From Wolfiporia cocos (Eukaryota > Basidiomycota > Agaricomycetes > Polyporales > Phaeolaceae), in NCBI GenBank assembly GCA_029448655.1, contig JACCLO010000003.1, positions 5,022,001-5,086,000 of the forward strand: a stretch of DNA of 64,000 bases, in the 5' to 3' direction. A program made the position numbers and the translations under genes. Under the pieces are notes generated by a model. The model had not been told where the DNA came from, did no database searches, and saw only the letters and a list, made by a program, of their open reading frames with translations. Within the stretch, counting starts at the first letter, position 1; every line of letters starts with the position of its first letter. Positions 48,187 to 58,072 of this stretch are shown one piece after another.

Positions 48187-48756
48187 TGTCACAGACTTAC
48201 GTCTGTGCTACCCCTGGGCTCAGGGGGAACCATACACGCCGTGAAAGCAAGCCTATAAGTCACCATGACAGCGCTGAACGTAGAGGCGCATGGGATGACT
48301 GCACATTCCCTGACGTGCGTCGAGGTAACGATGGCGGTTCACAGACAAGCACGACGAGATGTGGGCCCCGGGCCAGCAGGCATCACAGCAATAGTAAGAA
48401 AGAGGTCGTTACACCTATTGACGAGAATCTGAAGGATGGGGAATAAGCCCCATCCGCTGCTACCTATATACATGTGATGACAGTAGAACTAGTCGCCCTA
48501 AAGTACAGGTCTGTGCGCATGTAACTAAGAGTGACTGTGATGTTATACTACATGTAACGAGGAGGTGACCTATCACGTGGCGTACCTGGCACGCGCGCTG
48601 CCTGACGAGCGCTCGCCTACTGGGTCAGATGATCAATGGAGGTATCTAGGGCGCGACTGAAGAGTAACTAAGAGGAGAGGAGCGCGCGCGCGTGCAGCGG
48701 CGCCCATACCATAGTAGCGAGGGATGAAGGTACCCCCCAAGGGGTGAACCGTGTCA
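48187..48756 (-). repeat. NA-2 3' LTR, 570 bp
   Basis: Complete LTR in minus sense with promoter elements at 48427-48470 and purine tract GAAGGGGGGGGTAA (minus strand) at 48757-48770. Confidence 0.88.
48427..48470 (-). promoter_or_regulatory. NA-2 LTR TATA box, hairpin and self-primer
   Basis: The minus strand has TATATAGG (48470-48463), hairpin GATGGGG/CCCCATC (48435-48454) and ATCCTTCAGAT (48437-48427). The 11-mer complements the PBS at 49512-49522. Confidence 0.75.
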
Positions 48757-48770
48757 TTACCCCCCCCTTC

Positions 48771-49511
48771 GAAAAAAGTCGTCCCGACGTTCTACCTTGA
48801 ATCCTACGACGCTCGCTACCTTGGTTGCTTGTTTGACTCGAGGCCCATCCTTTCTTCGCGGAAGGTGGGGAGCACCCAGGAGCACGGTCCGTCCGCCGGT
48901 GGTGGAGCGAAGTGAGCTAGCCTGCAGGGAACATTGGGAGTAAACGGTGACCATCCCTGTTTCCTTACATCCCAGACGTGAGTTGGCGAGGCGCGCCAGC
49001 GGTGAGCGTATTGGTACATGTCAAAGTTCATGACTTGCGCCGACATAGCTACGCGTGGCCCACCGACCTCGGGGTATGTGGGTCGCTCGTTGGTATTCGA
49101 TAGTCGGTGTGGAACCTTCTTCATCTTCGAGACCGTCGGCGTGGGGTTGGGTACCCTTGCGGGACCCTTCGCATACCCACAAGGTCAAGATGCTTGAGGT
49201 GACAACCTGCCGCCCAGGGGTGATGGCGAGAGTGCACTGTGCCTCCACACATCGCATTCCTTTGCAGGATGGATGGCGGGCCCTGAACGCGGCTTATCTC
49301 TTGTTGACCCCGCTACCTTGAGTTCATAAGGGGGCGGACTTGATTACTCACTCCTTGCGGTTGCTTTGCCTGGTGTAGCGTTTCGTGGGGGCTCGTAAGG
49401 CTACGGACCGCCGGCGCTTCTACCGACGGCTGCCCCGCCACGCTGCCATGGCAACCTGCAAGTGGAGAACCCTCGGCCCCAGCGCAGGTGGCGCCGGAGG
49501 GGAGGTAAGAT
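48771..49511 (-). other. NA-2 internal region, no recognisable gene
   Basis: The minus strand has one open reading of 102 codons (49124-48816) without motifs. Blocks shared with NA-1 (CGTGGCGGGGCAGCC; GTGGGTATGCGAAG) mark common ancestry. A CGTCGGGACGAC dyad lies near the purine tract. Confidence 0.5.
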
Positions 49512-49522
49512 ATCCTTCAGAT
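49512..49522 (-). promoter_or_regulatory. NA-2 primer-binding site (self-priming type)
   Basis: The minus strand reads ATCTGAAGGAT two bases after the LTR end at 49525 and pairs over 11 nt with 48437-48427. Confidence 0.78.
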
Positions 49523-49524
49523 TA

Positions 49525-49814
49525 TGTCACAGACTTACGTCTGTGCTACCCCTGGGCTCAGGGGGAACCATACTCGACGTCAGTCGAGCCTGCAAGACAC
49601 CGCACCAGCGCTGAACGTAGAGGCGCATGGGATGACTGCACATCTCTGCGTCCTTGTCTGTGAGTCGCCGTCGCTACCTCGACGCACGTCAGGGAATGTG
49701 CAGTCATCCCATGCGCCTCTACGTTCAGCGCTGGTGCGGTGTCTTGCAGGCTCGACTGACGTCGAGTATGGTTCCCCCTGAGCCCAGGGGTAGCACAGAC
49801 GTAAGTCTGTGACA
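49525..49814. repeat. Perfect 119-bp inverted repeat, 52-bp spacer
   Basis: 49525-49643 and 49696-49814 are exact reverse complements. Each arm begins at an LTR terminus (TGTCACAGACTTACG). The spacer, read on the minus strand, continues the LTR sequence (TTCCCTGACGTGCGTCGAGG, as at 48307 onward). So the right arm is a 170-bp LTR end joined head-on to a 119-bp one. Confidence 0.95.
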
Positions 49815-49819
49815 CTCTG

Positions 49820-50193
49820 TGTCGCTGTGTATCTCATGTACCTTCAAATTTGTTGTGATCTAGACTGTACTTCTAAGCTAGGCGCGTTCTGGTGGCTTGT
49901 AAATATAGTTATACAATCTGGTACCATGATAATGCTTATCTAAGCTATTCCCACAGCCACAAGTTGATATGCAATATTGTAGCCCTGTAAGAAAACCATC
50001 ATGTGACACATAAGTGCCTGTGTGGTATGTGATGGTTGAAGCATAAAATGTAAAAGATAATCCCAGACACAAGTCTTTTGAATGTAAAATCCTGACAATA
50101 ACTGTCACAACACTCCAATTATCAAAATCTGCCAACCAGATCTCCCAGAACAGCCTCTGGAAGTTTGGACTACCTATCTTGGAAGCTCAGCCA
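49820..50193. other. No gene seen
   Basis: AT-rich DNA between NA-2 and the next solo LTR. Only a short minus-strand reading without family features. Confidence 0.4.
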
Positions 50194-50741
50194 TGTCACA
50201 AATTATTCTACTAATAGTTTGTACTCCCTCGCTATAGGACGCACGCGCGGCGCTAGGCGTACGCCGTGCCTCCGCGCTGTAGCCACCTCCGGCGTCTCCC
50301 AGTTGTTGCAGGTCACCTGGTCGTTAGGTTAGCGCTGTAGGGTAGCGTGCACCTCCGGTACTCACACTATGGTCACAGTAGTTACATGATGCATCACTTA
50401 GCACATGACCCAGTAGATACGGCGCACAGGCCTTCTCTTTAGGGCAGTACTAGTAGCTCCATCGCTCATGTATATATTACGACGGAATGTGGGCTTACTC
50501 CCCATTCCTAAGATTCTCGACAACTGGGCATAGCCCCTTTCTACTCTCGTTCTGTGTGCGTCTCTGGCCGGGGGCCCATCTCGTCTTACTTGACTGTGCG
50601 CTGCCTCAACACGTCGACTCTAGGAGTCCCTTCTTAGGGTACAGCTGACAGTTCACCGCTATTGCGGTCGCGCACCGTCCTGTACTGCGTTATAGGATTC
50701 CCCTGTTGTACAGGGTCCCACAGACAGGTTAGTCTGTGTCA
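50194..50741 (+). mobile_element. Solo LTR (548 bp), TSD AGCCA
   Basis: It runs TGTCACAAATTATTC to AGTCTGTGTCA with AGCCA on both sides (50189-50193, 50742-50746). It contains TATATATTAC near 50472 and a GGAATGTGGG/CCCCATTCC hairpin just downstream. Confidence 0.9.
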
Positions 50742-50879
50742 AGCCACAGCCCAAAAGGTATGTCAATCAAGTCACATGATGGTGCTGATACTCATCACCT
50801 CCCCATTCTGTAGCCTCTCTGACCCTCAAATGCCTGCAGTACACTCTAGAAAAACTATGGTAGATCCAATCGGCTTCAA

Positions 50880-51164
50880 TATATACCCATAGCATCTGAC
50901 CATGTTACATTTTCTGTGCACCCACTCTACTGTGTCTATTTGCTGCTGTATATGGTTCAATTCATATGGCAATAGACCTACAGAAATGTGAAATTATGCA
51001 GCAGAAAAATGCAAATATGAGTGCAGATTGAAATTGTAAACCAATATAGAATATCTATTCAACATCATTGAGTGCCCCGTGAACCACTCTATGGTGCCTA
51101 TTTATTGCTATGGAAGGTCTAATCCACACGGCAATAGACTGACAAAAACATGAAATTGTGTACC
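50880..51164. repeat. Diverged satellite monomers
   Basis: AT-rich units with CAATAGACTGACAAAAACATGAAATT and GCAGCAGAAA segments related to the array at 45465-46725. They are interrupted by the solo LTR at 51165-51863 and resume after it. Confidence 0.65.
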
Positions 51165-51863
51165 TGTCACAGATTTGGGACATGCCACTATTTTTCCCGT
51201 ATTTTTACCTATTTATCTGGTATTTCTACGACCTTGTAGACATTTACGCTGCTAAGCGCCAGTCTACACGTACACGCAACCAAACAACACGTACACAACG
51301 CGGTATACATCCACTTGTCATAACAACACGTACATAACACGCTTGTACGCGTCAATGACTCAGCGGACTAACCTCCGGTGTCACGCGCCTTACTCATATC
51401 CCGATACCGGGCTATGTCAGTACAATTGGATAAGCGGCCCGCTCGTTATCACATGCCAATGACCTTACGATTACTCATATCCCGAATACCGGAATATAAG
51501 AATCACATGCATGGCTTACTAACGTAGCTACAGCCACTTCCACAACATGGACCTACGGTCCAAACAAACGTTCTTACTGGTGCGGCCATTACCGGCGCAC
51601 ATGGTCTACTGTAGTTTACGACTTAACCATATTAGTTATGTCTGCACACAGACCACCTTTATGTTTGGCTCCCTTACCGGTAACCAAACAAAGCATGTAT
51701 ATAAGTAGGGCTATCACTGCGGATAAGCCTTAGATTTGTCCTCTGCATTCGCACAGTTACATAACATCTCTGCTTGCGCCCACTAGTCTCCTCACCAACC
51801 TCCAGCAACCTCTTCAAGTCGCCTAAAGGTTATAGTGTGAGTCCCACAGTCTAGTCTGTGTCA
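51165..51863 (+). mobile_element. Solo LTR (699 bp), Gyp-3 family, TSD GTACC
   Basis: Same length and nearly the same sequence as the Gyp-3 LTRs, in opposite orientation. GTACC flanks it (51160-51164, 51864-51868). It shows that Gyp-3 relatives have moved elsewhere in this genome and been reduced to solo LTRs. Confidence 0.93.
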
Positions 51864-52226
51864 GTACCGAAAGAAATACATGTATGGCTGCAGATTGAAA
51901 TTGTAGAGTGTCATAGAACCTCCAAATACATTCAACATGGTTGGATGCCATGTGCACCTACTGTAGGGTGAGTATTTATCACTGCAAATGGTCTACCTTT
52001 CATGCCAATGCATCATGCAGCAGTAAAACATGCATAGAATAAAAGGTCAAAATTACAGAGCCAGACGCAGCACAACAAAGGGATTCCACATGGCTGCATA
52101 TTCTGTGCACATGCTCTTGGGCACCTATTCCTGCAGTAAATGGCATCTTTCACATGGCAATAGACTGACAAAATACAAAACTGTGTAGCACAGAAATGCA
52201 AAAATTGTAGCAGATTGAAATTGCAG
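51864..52226. repeat. Diverged satellite monomers, continued
   Basis: Continuation of 50880-51164 after the solo LTR, with CAATAGACTGACAAAATACAAAACTG and GCAGATTGAAATTG units. Confidence 0.6.
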
Positions 52227-52390
52227 TACTGTGTCACAGATTATTCTGGGATGTCGCCTTGATCAGTATGTACATCAAGTTTCATACTGTGATTCGATAA
52301 TCGGGGTCATAGTGTCCTTGGTACTGCTACTATTAAGTCCATCGAGCTAGCATTCTAAGTAACAAATGAGAAGTGCTGCAGTTGCACACC
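52227..52390. mobile_element. LTR fragments including a Gyp-2-like piece
   Basis: TGTCACAGATTATTC at about 52231 is an LTR-like start. From about 52300, AATCGGGGTCATAGTGTCCTTGG matches the middle of the Gyp-2 LTR. Both are truncated. Confidence 0.55.
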
Positions 52391-52499
52391 TTTCAGTGAC
52401 AGTAGGTGACGGTTCAGGTCAACCGGCTTGTACCAACCCCTAACGGTTCAGGTCAGCCGGTCGTCGGCCCATGCCCTAACCGTCCGGCCTACCGTCGGG

Positions 52500-52790
52500 T
52501 GGGCCGACGTCTTCTGTGACCAGACGGTTGCAACAGTTGTGGGTGGGCCCAAGACTGCTGCGACTAGATGGTTGTGACGGTTGCGGGTCGGCCCACAACC
52601 ACCGTGACCGGATGGTTATGACGGTCGTGGGTCGGCCCACGACTTCCGCGACCAGACGGTTGTGACAGTTGTGGGTCGGCCCACGACCATCATGACTTGA
52701 CGGTCGTGATGCTTGCGGGTCGGCCCACCAATGCTGTGACCAAATGATTGTGACAGTTGTGGGTCGCCCCACCAATGCCGCAATTTCCCC
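52500..52790. repeat. Minisatellite, about 43-46-bp unit, six copies
   Basis: The unit reads approximately GTGACCAGACGGTTGTGAC then GGTTGTGGGTCGGCCCACGAC, starting near 52517, 52560, 52603, 52648, 52691 and 52737. It includes the short palindrome GTGGGTCGGCCCAC. The minus strand is open across it (VGRPTTVTI-type repeats), but this is likely a by-product of the unit. Confidence 0.8.
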
Positions 52791-53400
52791 TTCATAGTTG
52801 ATGACAATGTCAACTACAGGAAGGGACATGATGATGGTTTGTTGATGGGAGCTGGCAAAAGAGTGATGACCTGCATTGTTCTTGCATTATTTGATGCATC
52901 AGTCACAAATTCCACAGCTTCCAAAGTTCCATCCCAAACAGCCTCAAGACTTGGGATTGCCACAATCATGCTTCATGTGGAGTGTACAGATACATTTATC
53001 CATGGTGAGTTCTTAATTTATGTGTATCAGGTATCCCAACACATCTACCAGATGCCAGGGATATCATCAAGGAAGCCATAGAAGACAATTCCCTCATGGT
53101 ATTGGGCAAGACCATTAGTGGCCAGGGACACCAAAGGAGATGGTGCAGATGATATGCCCATTAGGACACTGTCCAATTTCTCCATCCATGAATGGTACAG
53201 CCAGCAACTCATAGACATTGCTTGTCTCATGACTGTCAACATGAATTCCAAAATCCATACATGTACACCTGACTGCTGTGCCTGCAGCAGCTGAAATGTC
53301 ATTGAGTTTACCTGTTCCAAGATGAAGCAAAAACTGTTGCCTTACATTCCAGTTTATTTCTTTGTCTGGTTCAAATTGATTTTCTCCTCACAATGAAGCA
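52791..53400. other. Unassigned; possible coding relic
   Basis: The minus strand at 53330-53115 reads as a plausible 71-residue protein piece (GTGKLNDISAAAGTAV..VYELLAVPFMDGEIGQ) then meets a stop. It could be a relic exon. No family is recognised and the rest shows no gene. Confidence 0.3.
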
Positions 53401-53472
53401 ATGAAAAAATCATATATTATACATTTATACAATGAACAAAAGGTAATACAGTTGTATGCTGACTGGAACTGC

Positions 53473-56400
53473 TCAGTCAGACCCACCCATATCCATATCT
53501 GTGTCCTCATCACCTGTAAAGATATTGGTGGTGAGCATTCCCCTTTTTAAGCCTCCTCAGAGTACCAATGCTCACCTTGCCCACTGGCAACAGGAGAATC
53601 CAGTTGCGATGACAAGTGGGTGTCATCATCTTCCATTGAAATGTCCTGACCAGTCGTAGATCGACTTTAGAATGTGCGGGCAGAGTGAGAGGGGAATGGT
53701 GGTACTTACAGTGGGGCCGACGTCTTCATTGTGCACAGTGTCGTCAGTTGCATCGTTCATGGGTGCATGTTCAGAGGCTGGAGGGACCACAGAAGCTAGT
53801 GTGGACGATGTCATGGAGCTACCAGTCACAGAAAGCACGGGGGTCGCGGTCGCGGAGTTCACGAGAGGCGCAGGTGCCACGGTCGCGGTGGTCACGGGAG
53901 CCACATTGGGCGCGTCAGGTGCATCAGGTGGCGTTGCGGAATGCATGGGTGGCGGTGTCACGAGATGTGCGGGGGGCAGTGTCGCGAGACGTGCGGGGAG
54001 CGAAGGGACCGTGGTCGCGGAGGTCGCGAGAGGTGCAGGGGCCGCAGTCGCGGAGGTCGTGAGAGTCACATCGGGCACGTGAGAGGCATCAAGTGGCGTC
54101 ACAAGATGCACGGGGGGTGGCGTCGCGAGAGACACGGGGGGCGGCGTCGCGAGAGGTGCGGGGAGCGAAGGGACCGCGGTCGCGGAGGTCGCGAGAGGTG
54201 CAGGGGCCGCGGTCGCGGAGGTCGCGAGAGGTGCAGGGGCCGCGGTCGCGGAGATCGCGAGAGTTGCAGGGGCCGCGGTCGCGGAGGTCGCGAGAGTCAC
54301 ATCGGGCACGTGAGAAGCATCAAGTGGAGTCACGAGATGCACGGGTGGCGGCGTTGCGAGAGACACGAGGGGCGGCGTCGCGAGAGGTGCCGGGAGCGAA
54401 GGGACCGCGGTCGCGGAGGTCGCGAGAGTCATATCGGGCATGTGAGGAGCATCAGGTGGCGTCACGAGATGCACGGGTGGTGGCATCGCGAGAGACACGG
54501 GGGGCGGCGTCGCGAGAGGTGCGGGGAGCGAAGGGACCGCGGTCGCGGAGGTCGCGAGAGGTGCAGGGGCCACGGTCGTGGAGGTCGCGAGAGGCACCCC
54601 CATCGCCACCTGTCGCAGGGCCTCAAGCTGCGCCTGCAGACCTACGTGACCCACCTGCATCTCATGGACAGTCTCTTGGAGGACGTCCACTTTACGGACG
54701 AGCTGGTGAAGCATGCCACTCATTTGAGTGACCGCCTTCAACAGCTCGTCCCGGTCGTCCCCCACCTGGCTGCGGTAGCGACTGTACCCGCCCTCGTTGT
54801 CCGCTATATATAGATATGTGAAGGCTATTTATTAGAATAGAGTAATTAAGTTTTTTTTTGCTCACCTGATGGCTGCTCTGCCTGAACATGGACACTTGCT
54901 TGAGGAGCTTGTGAGGCCTCACGACGCTCACGCTCGGCCACCCTCGTCGACCGTCGGGGCACCTGTTTGCCCTTGTCAGCCAGTCGTGTGGTTGAAGGGC
55001 CAGCAGAAGGACCAGCCGAAGGGCCAGCCGAAGGGCCCGCTTCCCCCTCCCCATCCATCTCCGTGTCGTCGCCGTGCCGGAGTCTCTGGAATGCGGCTGC
55101 AACTGAACCGTCAGTTTCAGCCCCCCCTGATTTCGCCTCCTCCTCCCTGCCCATCTGATCCTCCTCGTTCTCTTCGTCCTCCTCCGATTCGCTGGCATCT
55201 TTCTCCATTGGCTTTTCTCGGGTTGACCGCTTCTTGTGTCCAGCCTTGGTAGCAGCATTTTTTTCCGCCACTATAATATAATCAGTACCAAATGAGAAAT
55301 AATGGCATGCTGACTCACTAATTTTTGCGATCTGCTTCTTCTCCTTCTGAGAAAGAAGAGTCCTCTTATCAAAAATGAAATCATTTTTCTCTGCGTTGTA
55401 GCAGACCACCTTGAGGTCATTAAAGTTGTCTGGTCGGCTGGCTTCATCCTCATACGTCTTCTGAAACTTGCGGGAAATCACGTAGACTTCTTGCCCCGTG
55501 ATAGCGGCGAATTCTCCATCTTCGATCTCCTTGGGGACAAGACTACACTTAAGACTTTTAGTAGTGCAGCGCTCACATCTTGCTCGTATATTGGTGTCGA
55601 TAGTGCATACGGTTGGTGCTGTCCTGCATGTTATACATTGTAAGACCTGAAAATCAGGTTAGCAAAAAATCTGCAAGCCGACGAAGATCTTACTGAGCGC
55701 TTTGCCTCATCTGAGAACTTAGGCCTGGGCTTAGGAGTTTTGAGCACAGAGGGTTTTGATGCCTTCTTCCCCTTGTTGGAGCCTTTTGAACGGCTATGGC
55801 GAGCTGGGGGGGGGCTGTCCGACTCCGAGTCCGACGACTGTCGGGCAGTTGATGGCGACTGGTGGATGGATCGCTGGCGCTTTGGTGGCCTTGTTCCCGA
55901 CTTGGACCGTGTCTGGCTCACGACAGTTGTCGAAGTCGCGGTGTCGCGAGACTTGCGACCTGGCTCGCGACGGTCGCGAGTGTCACGACTTTTCTCGCGA
56001 CTGCCGCGAGTGTCGCGACTTTTCTCGCGACTGCCGCGAGGCCCGCGACTCCGCTCGCGACGATCACGAGGCTCCCGACTCGGCTCGCGACTGTCGCGAG
56101 GCTCGCGACTGGTCTCGCGACCTTGCTGGTCATCTTCACTCCCTCCGCGACCATGATCCTCCTCCTCATCTCCTCCCAACCCATCGTCCTTTCCACCCTC
56201 CTTCTCCGTGCTCTCCTCGTCCGAGTCCTCCCGACCTCTCTTTTTGGTTGCATGCTGGGCGGTCGAGCTGCCCTCTGCCTCAGTCAATGTATTGTCTTTT
56301 TTGCGAACATTCTCAATTATTGTAAATAAGAAAATTTTTGAGTTACTACATACCTGCTGTCCACCACTGGTTAGGCCCCAAGTCCTCCACAACTGGGAGG

Positions 56401-56784
56401 GGTCTGGTGGGGTCTACTGTTGGCGCAAGATTCTTGATACTCGCAATCCTCGTGTCGCCTTCGTGGACACGAATCTTGTTGAATTCCTCCCCATCATTCC
56501 TCACCTGTGTATACTCCGCCACCATGCTGCCGTATAGCTCGGGTAGCCTGTACCCGAGCTCGAATACCTTATAGGGAAAGTTTCCCATGTTGAATGCCTG
56601 AAGGGTCATGCCTCAGCTTCCTTGAATGGTTTCAGAGAATGATATCACTTACAAGCTCTTCCATGAACTTGGTCTGCCACTGGGTATAGTCCTCCCCCTC
56701 CATGCTCTCGGGAGCCGCCCTGAGCGCCGCAACTGCACGGGCGATCATTCTGTTGGCGGTGTTCATCAACTGGTTGTCTGACAT
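53473..56784 (-). CDS. Eight-exon orphan gene: Cys-cluster and coiled-coil protein
   Basis: Model: complement(join(53473..53513,53576..53645,53710..54803,54866..55270,55319..55646,55694..56274,56354..56597,56653..56784)), 920 residues. Every junction keeps frame, with GTAAGT, GTATGT, GTGAGT or GTGAGC donors and introns of about 48-80 bp. Residues about 1-125 are a helical unit (ANRMIARAVAALRA; FNMGNFPYKVFELGYRLPELYG). About 130-275 is acidic then Arg/Ser/Asp/Glu-rich repeats (SREPRD, SREKSRDTRG). About 279-315 is a Cys cluster (CITC..C..CERCTTKSLKC) reminiscent of fungal zinc clusters but not the canonical Zn2Cys6 spacing. Basic/acidic linkers, a coiled coil at about 535-580 (LHQLVRKVDVLQETVHEM) and Ala/Thr/Pro repeats (PLATSATA) follow. 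It is likely a nuclear DNA- or chromatin-associated protein (inference). It is divergent from the gene at 57126. Confidence 0.78.
53850..54600. repeat. TCGCGGAGGTCGCGAGAGG tract in exon 6
   Basis: Repeats of GGTCGCGGAGGTCGCGAGAG and variants encode the LATSATAAP/PPPVSLATPP repeats of the minus-strand gene. Longer blocks of roughly 130-240 bp are themselves repeated (around 53950, 54110, 54340 and 54480). Confidence 0.85.
55930..56120. repeat. Dense TCGCGA palindrome tract in exon 3
   Basis: About ten TCGCGA hexamers or one-base variants at intervals near 10-20 bp (CTCGCGACTGTCGCGAGGC pattern). In this frame they encode SREPRD/SREKSRD repeats. Confidence 0.85.
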
Positions 56785-57125
56785 AGTGATTTGTGAGGTT
56801 TCAAAGCTAGTGGATATGGGAGGAGCGGAGCGAGTGCGAGCGCGAGACGAAAAGTGGGGTGATGGTTCGAAGTTGAGCCGTCGGAGTTGCGAGTCGCGAG
56901 CTGTTGATATATATCTCGCGGCCTCATGGCACATCCGGGAGCCGGCCCGAGAAGCGCTTAATCTCCGTTTCGGGACATTTCATTAGTGCGCCGGCGTCTA
57001 CGTAGCACATGATCACTTCTGTTCTCACGCTGCCCTTCTGTGCTTCTGTTCTTCTATGGAACTACCCGTATCAATTATATCTTGTTGCCGCGACTATATT
57101 CTTTCCCGCCCACCCTCACCCCAAC
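56785..57125. promoter_or_regulatory. Shared divergent promoter region, 341 bp
   Basis: Lies between the start codons of the two divergent genes. It contains GATATATATCTCGC near 56905 (possible TATA on either strand), TCGCGA-like elements (GAGTCGCGAGC) and GC-rich stretches. No specific factor site was identified. Co-regulation is inference from geometry. Confidence 0.5.
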
Positions 57126-58072
57126 ATGAACCCATCAAAACAGCTCAGTCCCTCTCCAGTTCCCCAGTACCTGATGCCCTTCAAGTTCTTACACTTCCGC
57201 ACCAGTGCAGTGCGGGACTCCCTACTGGAAGAAGGGGCATCACCCACACAAAACAGTCAAGAACCTCAAGAAAATGAAGACATTGAGATGCAGGAAGGTA
57301 CATATTTTTTTTGCTCAAAACTTTCTATTTCAAACTTCTATATTCACAGAAAACCCACACTATCCAGCTTGGGGTTTCAACACAGCGGTGCTGCTGCCCG
57401 CGACCTCAACCGCGACCTCCGCGACCGCGACCTCCGCGACCGCGACCTCCGCGACCGCGACCTCCGCGACCGCGACCTCCGCGACCGCGACCTCCGCGAC
57501 CGCGACCTCCGCGACCGCGACCTCCGCGACCGTCGCCACCGCGGCATCCGCAACAACTACAGCACCCGCTTCACGTGCAGAATATCCAGAGTGGAACTTT
57601 GATCCATCAGTTCTCCTCCGCAATACCTCAACCGCGACTGCCGAGACCGCCACCTCAAAGCCGGACTATCCAGAATGGAGCTTCGACCCGGCTGTTCTGC
57701 TGCCATCAACCTCAGCCGAGACCGCCGCGGCCGCGGCTCCGTCAAGAACAGTAAAATCTGCAATGCGCCAGACACAAAAAGTGAATAAGCGGAAGACACG
57801 GGCCATTGATAAGTCTGCGGACCTGGGTGATGAATCTGCTCCAGGGCCCTCAAGTTCAGGCAGAAAACGGGTCCGCTTTGTGGCTGAGGATGGTGAGCTA
57901 TTTCTGCAAATCTCCTTGGCTTATTCTCATCCATCATCTACATAAAGAAGTTGCTAGATACAAGATACTGGACAGAGTGCAGGAAAACATGGATTCTCTT
58001 TATGACATGAGTGATGGTACTCCCCCTTCCTATTACAGCTCGGTCCGCCACAGGCTGTGGAAGAGTCAGTAG
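57126..58072 (+). CDS. Three-exon orphan gene with YPxWxFDPxVLL repeats
   Basis: Model: join(57126..57297,57350..57892,57948..58072), 279 residues, all junctions in frame. Introns are 52 and 55 bp (donors GTACAT and GTGAGC; acceptors CACAG and AAAG). The N-terminus includes FKFLHFRTSAVRDSLLEEG and an acidic stretch. Exon 2 holds three copies of a motif, HYPAWGFNTAVLLPATS, EYPEWNFDPSVLLRNTS and DYPEWSFDPAVLLPSTS. The first two are separated by a run of ATSAT repeats encoded by GCGACCTCCGCGACC units. A basic KRKTRAIDK and GRKRVRF region, probably nuclear targeting, precedes the C-terminal YKILDRVQENMDSLYD. The family is not recognised. Divergent partner at 56784. Confidence 0.75.
57405..57545. 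repeat. GCGACCTCC tandem repeat in exon 2
   Basis: About nine near-perfect 15-bp units (GCGACCGCGACCTCC) encode alternating Ala-Thr-Ser-Ala-Thr. It is the reverse-complement form of the TCGCGGAGG tracts in neighbouring genes. Confidence 0.9.

Larger units (their letters stand above)
48187..49814 (-). mobile_element. NA-2: non-autonomous element with foldback right end, TSD CTCTG
   Basis: The left LTR is 48187-48756 (570 bp; TGTCACAGACTTACG to AACCGTGTCA), followed by a purine tract and 768 bp of internal DNA. At the right only the first 119 bp of the LTR (plus-strand orientation) is present, followed by an inverted copy of the same end (49525-49814). CTCTG at 48182-48186 and 49815-49819 shows the whole unit integrated as one. 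Both termini are therefore the same LTR end (U5 side). A normal element has U3 and U5 termini. Confidence 0.88.

Noticed and set aside
49524..49837. Near-identical open frames on both strands
   Set aside because: They are produced by the 119-bp palindrome of LTR sequence, not by genes.
52476..52829. 117-codon repetitive minus-strand ORF
   Set aside because: The frame is an accident of a 43-46-bp minisatellite unit. There is no start context or splice support.
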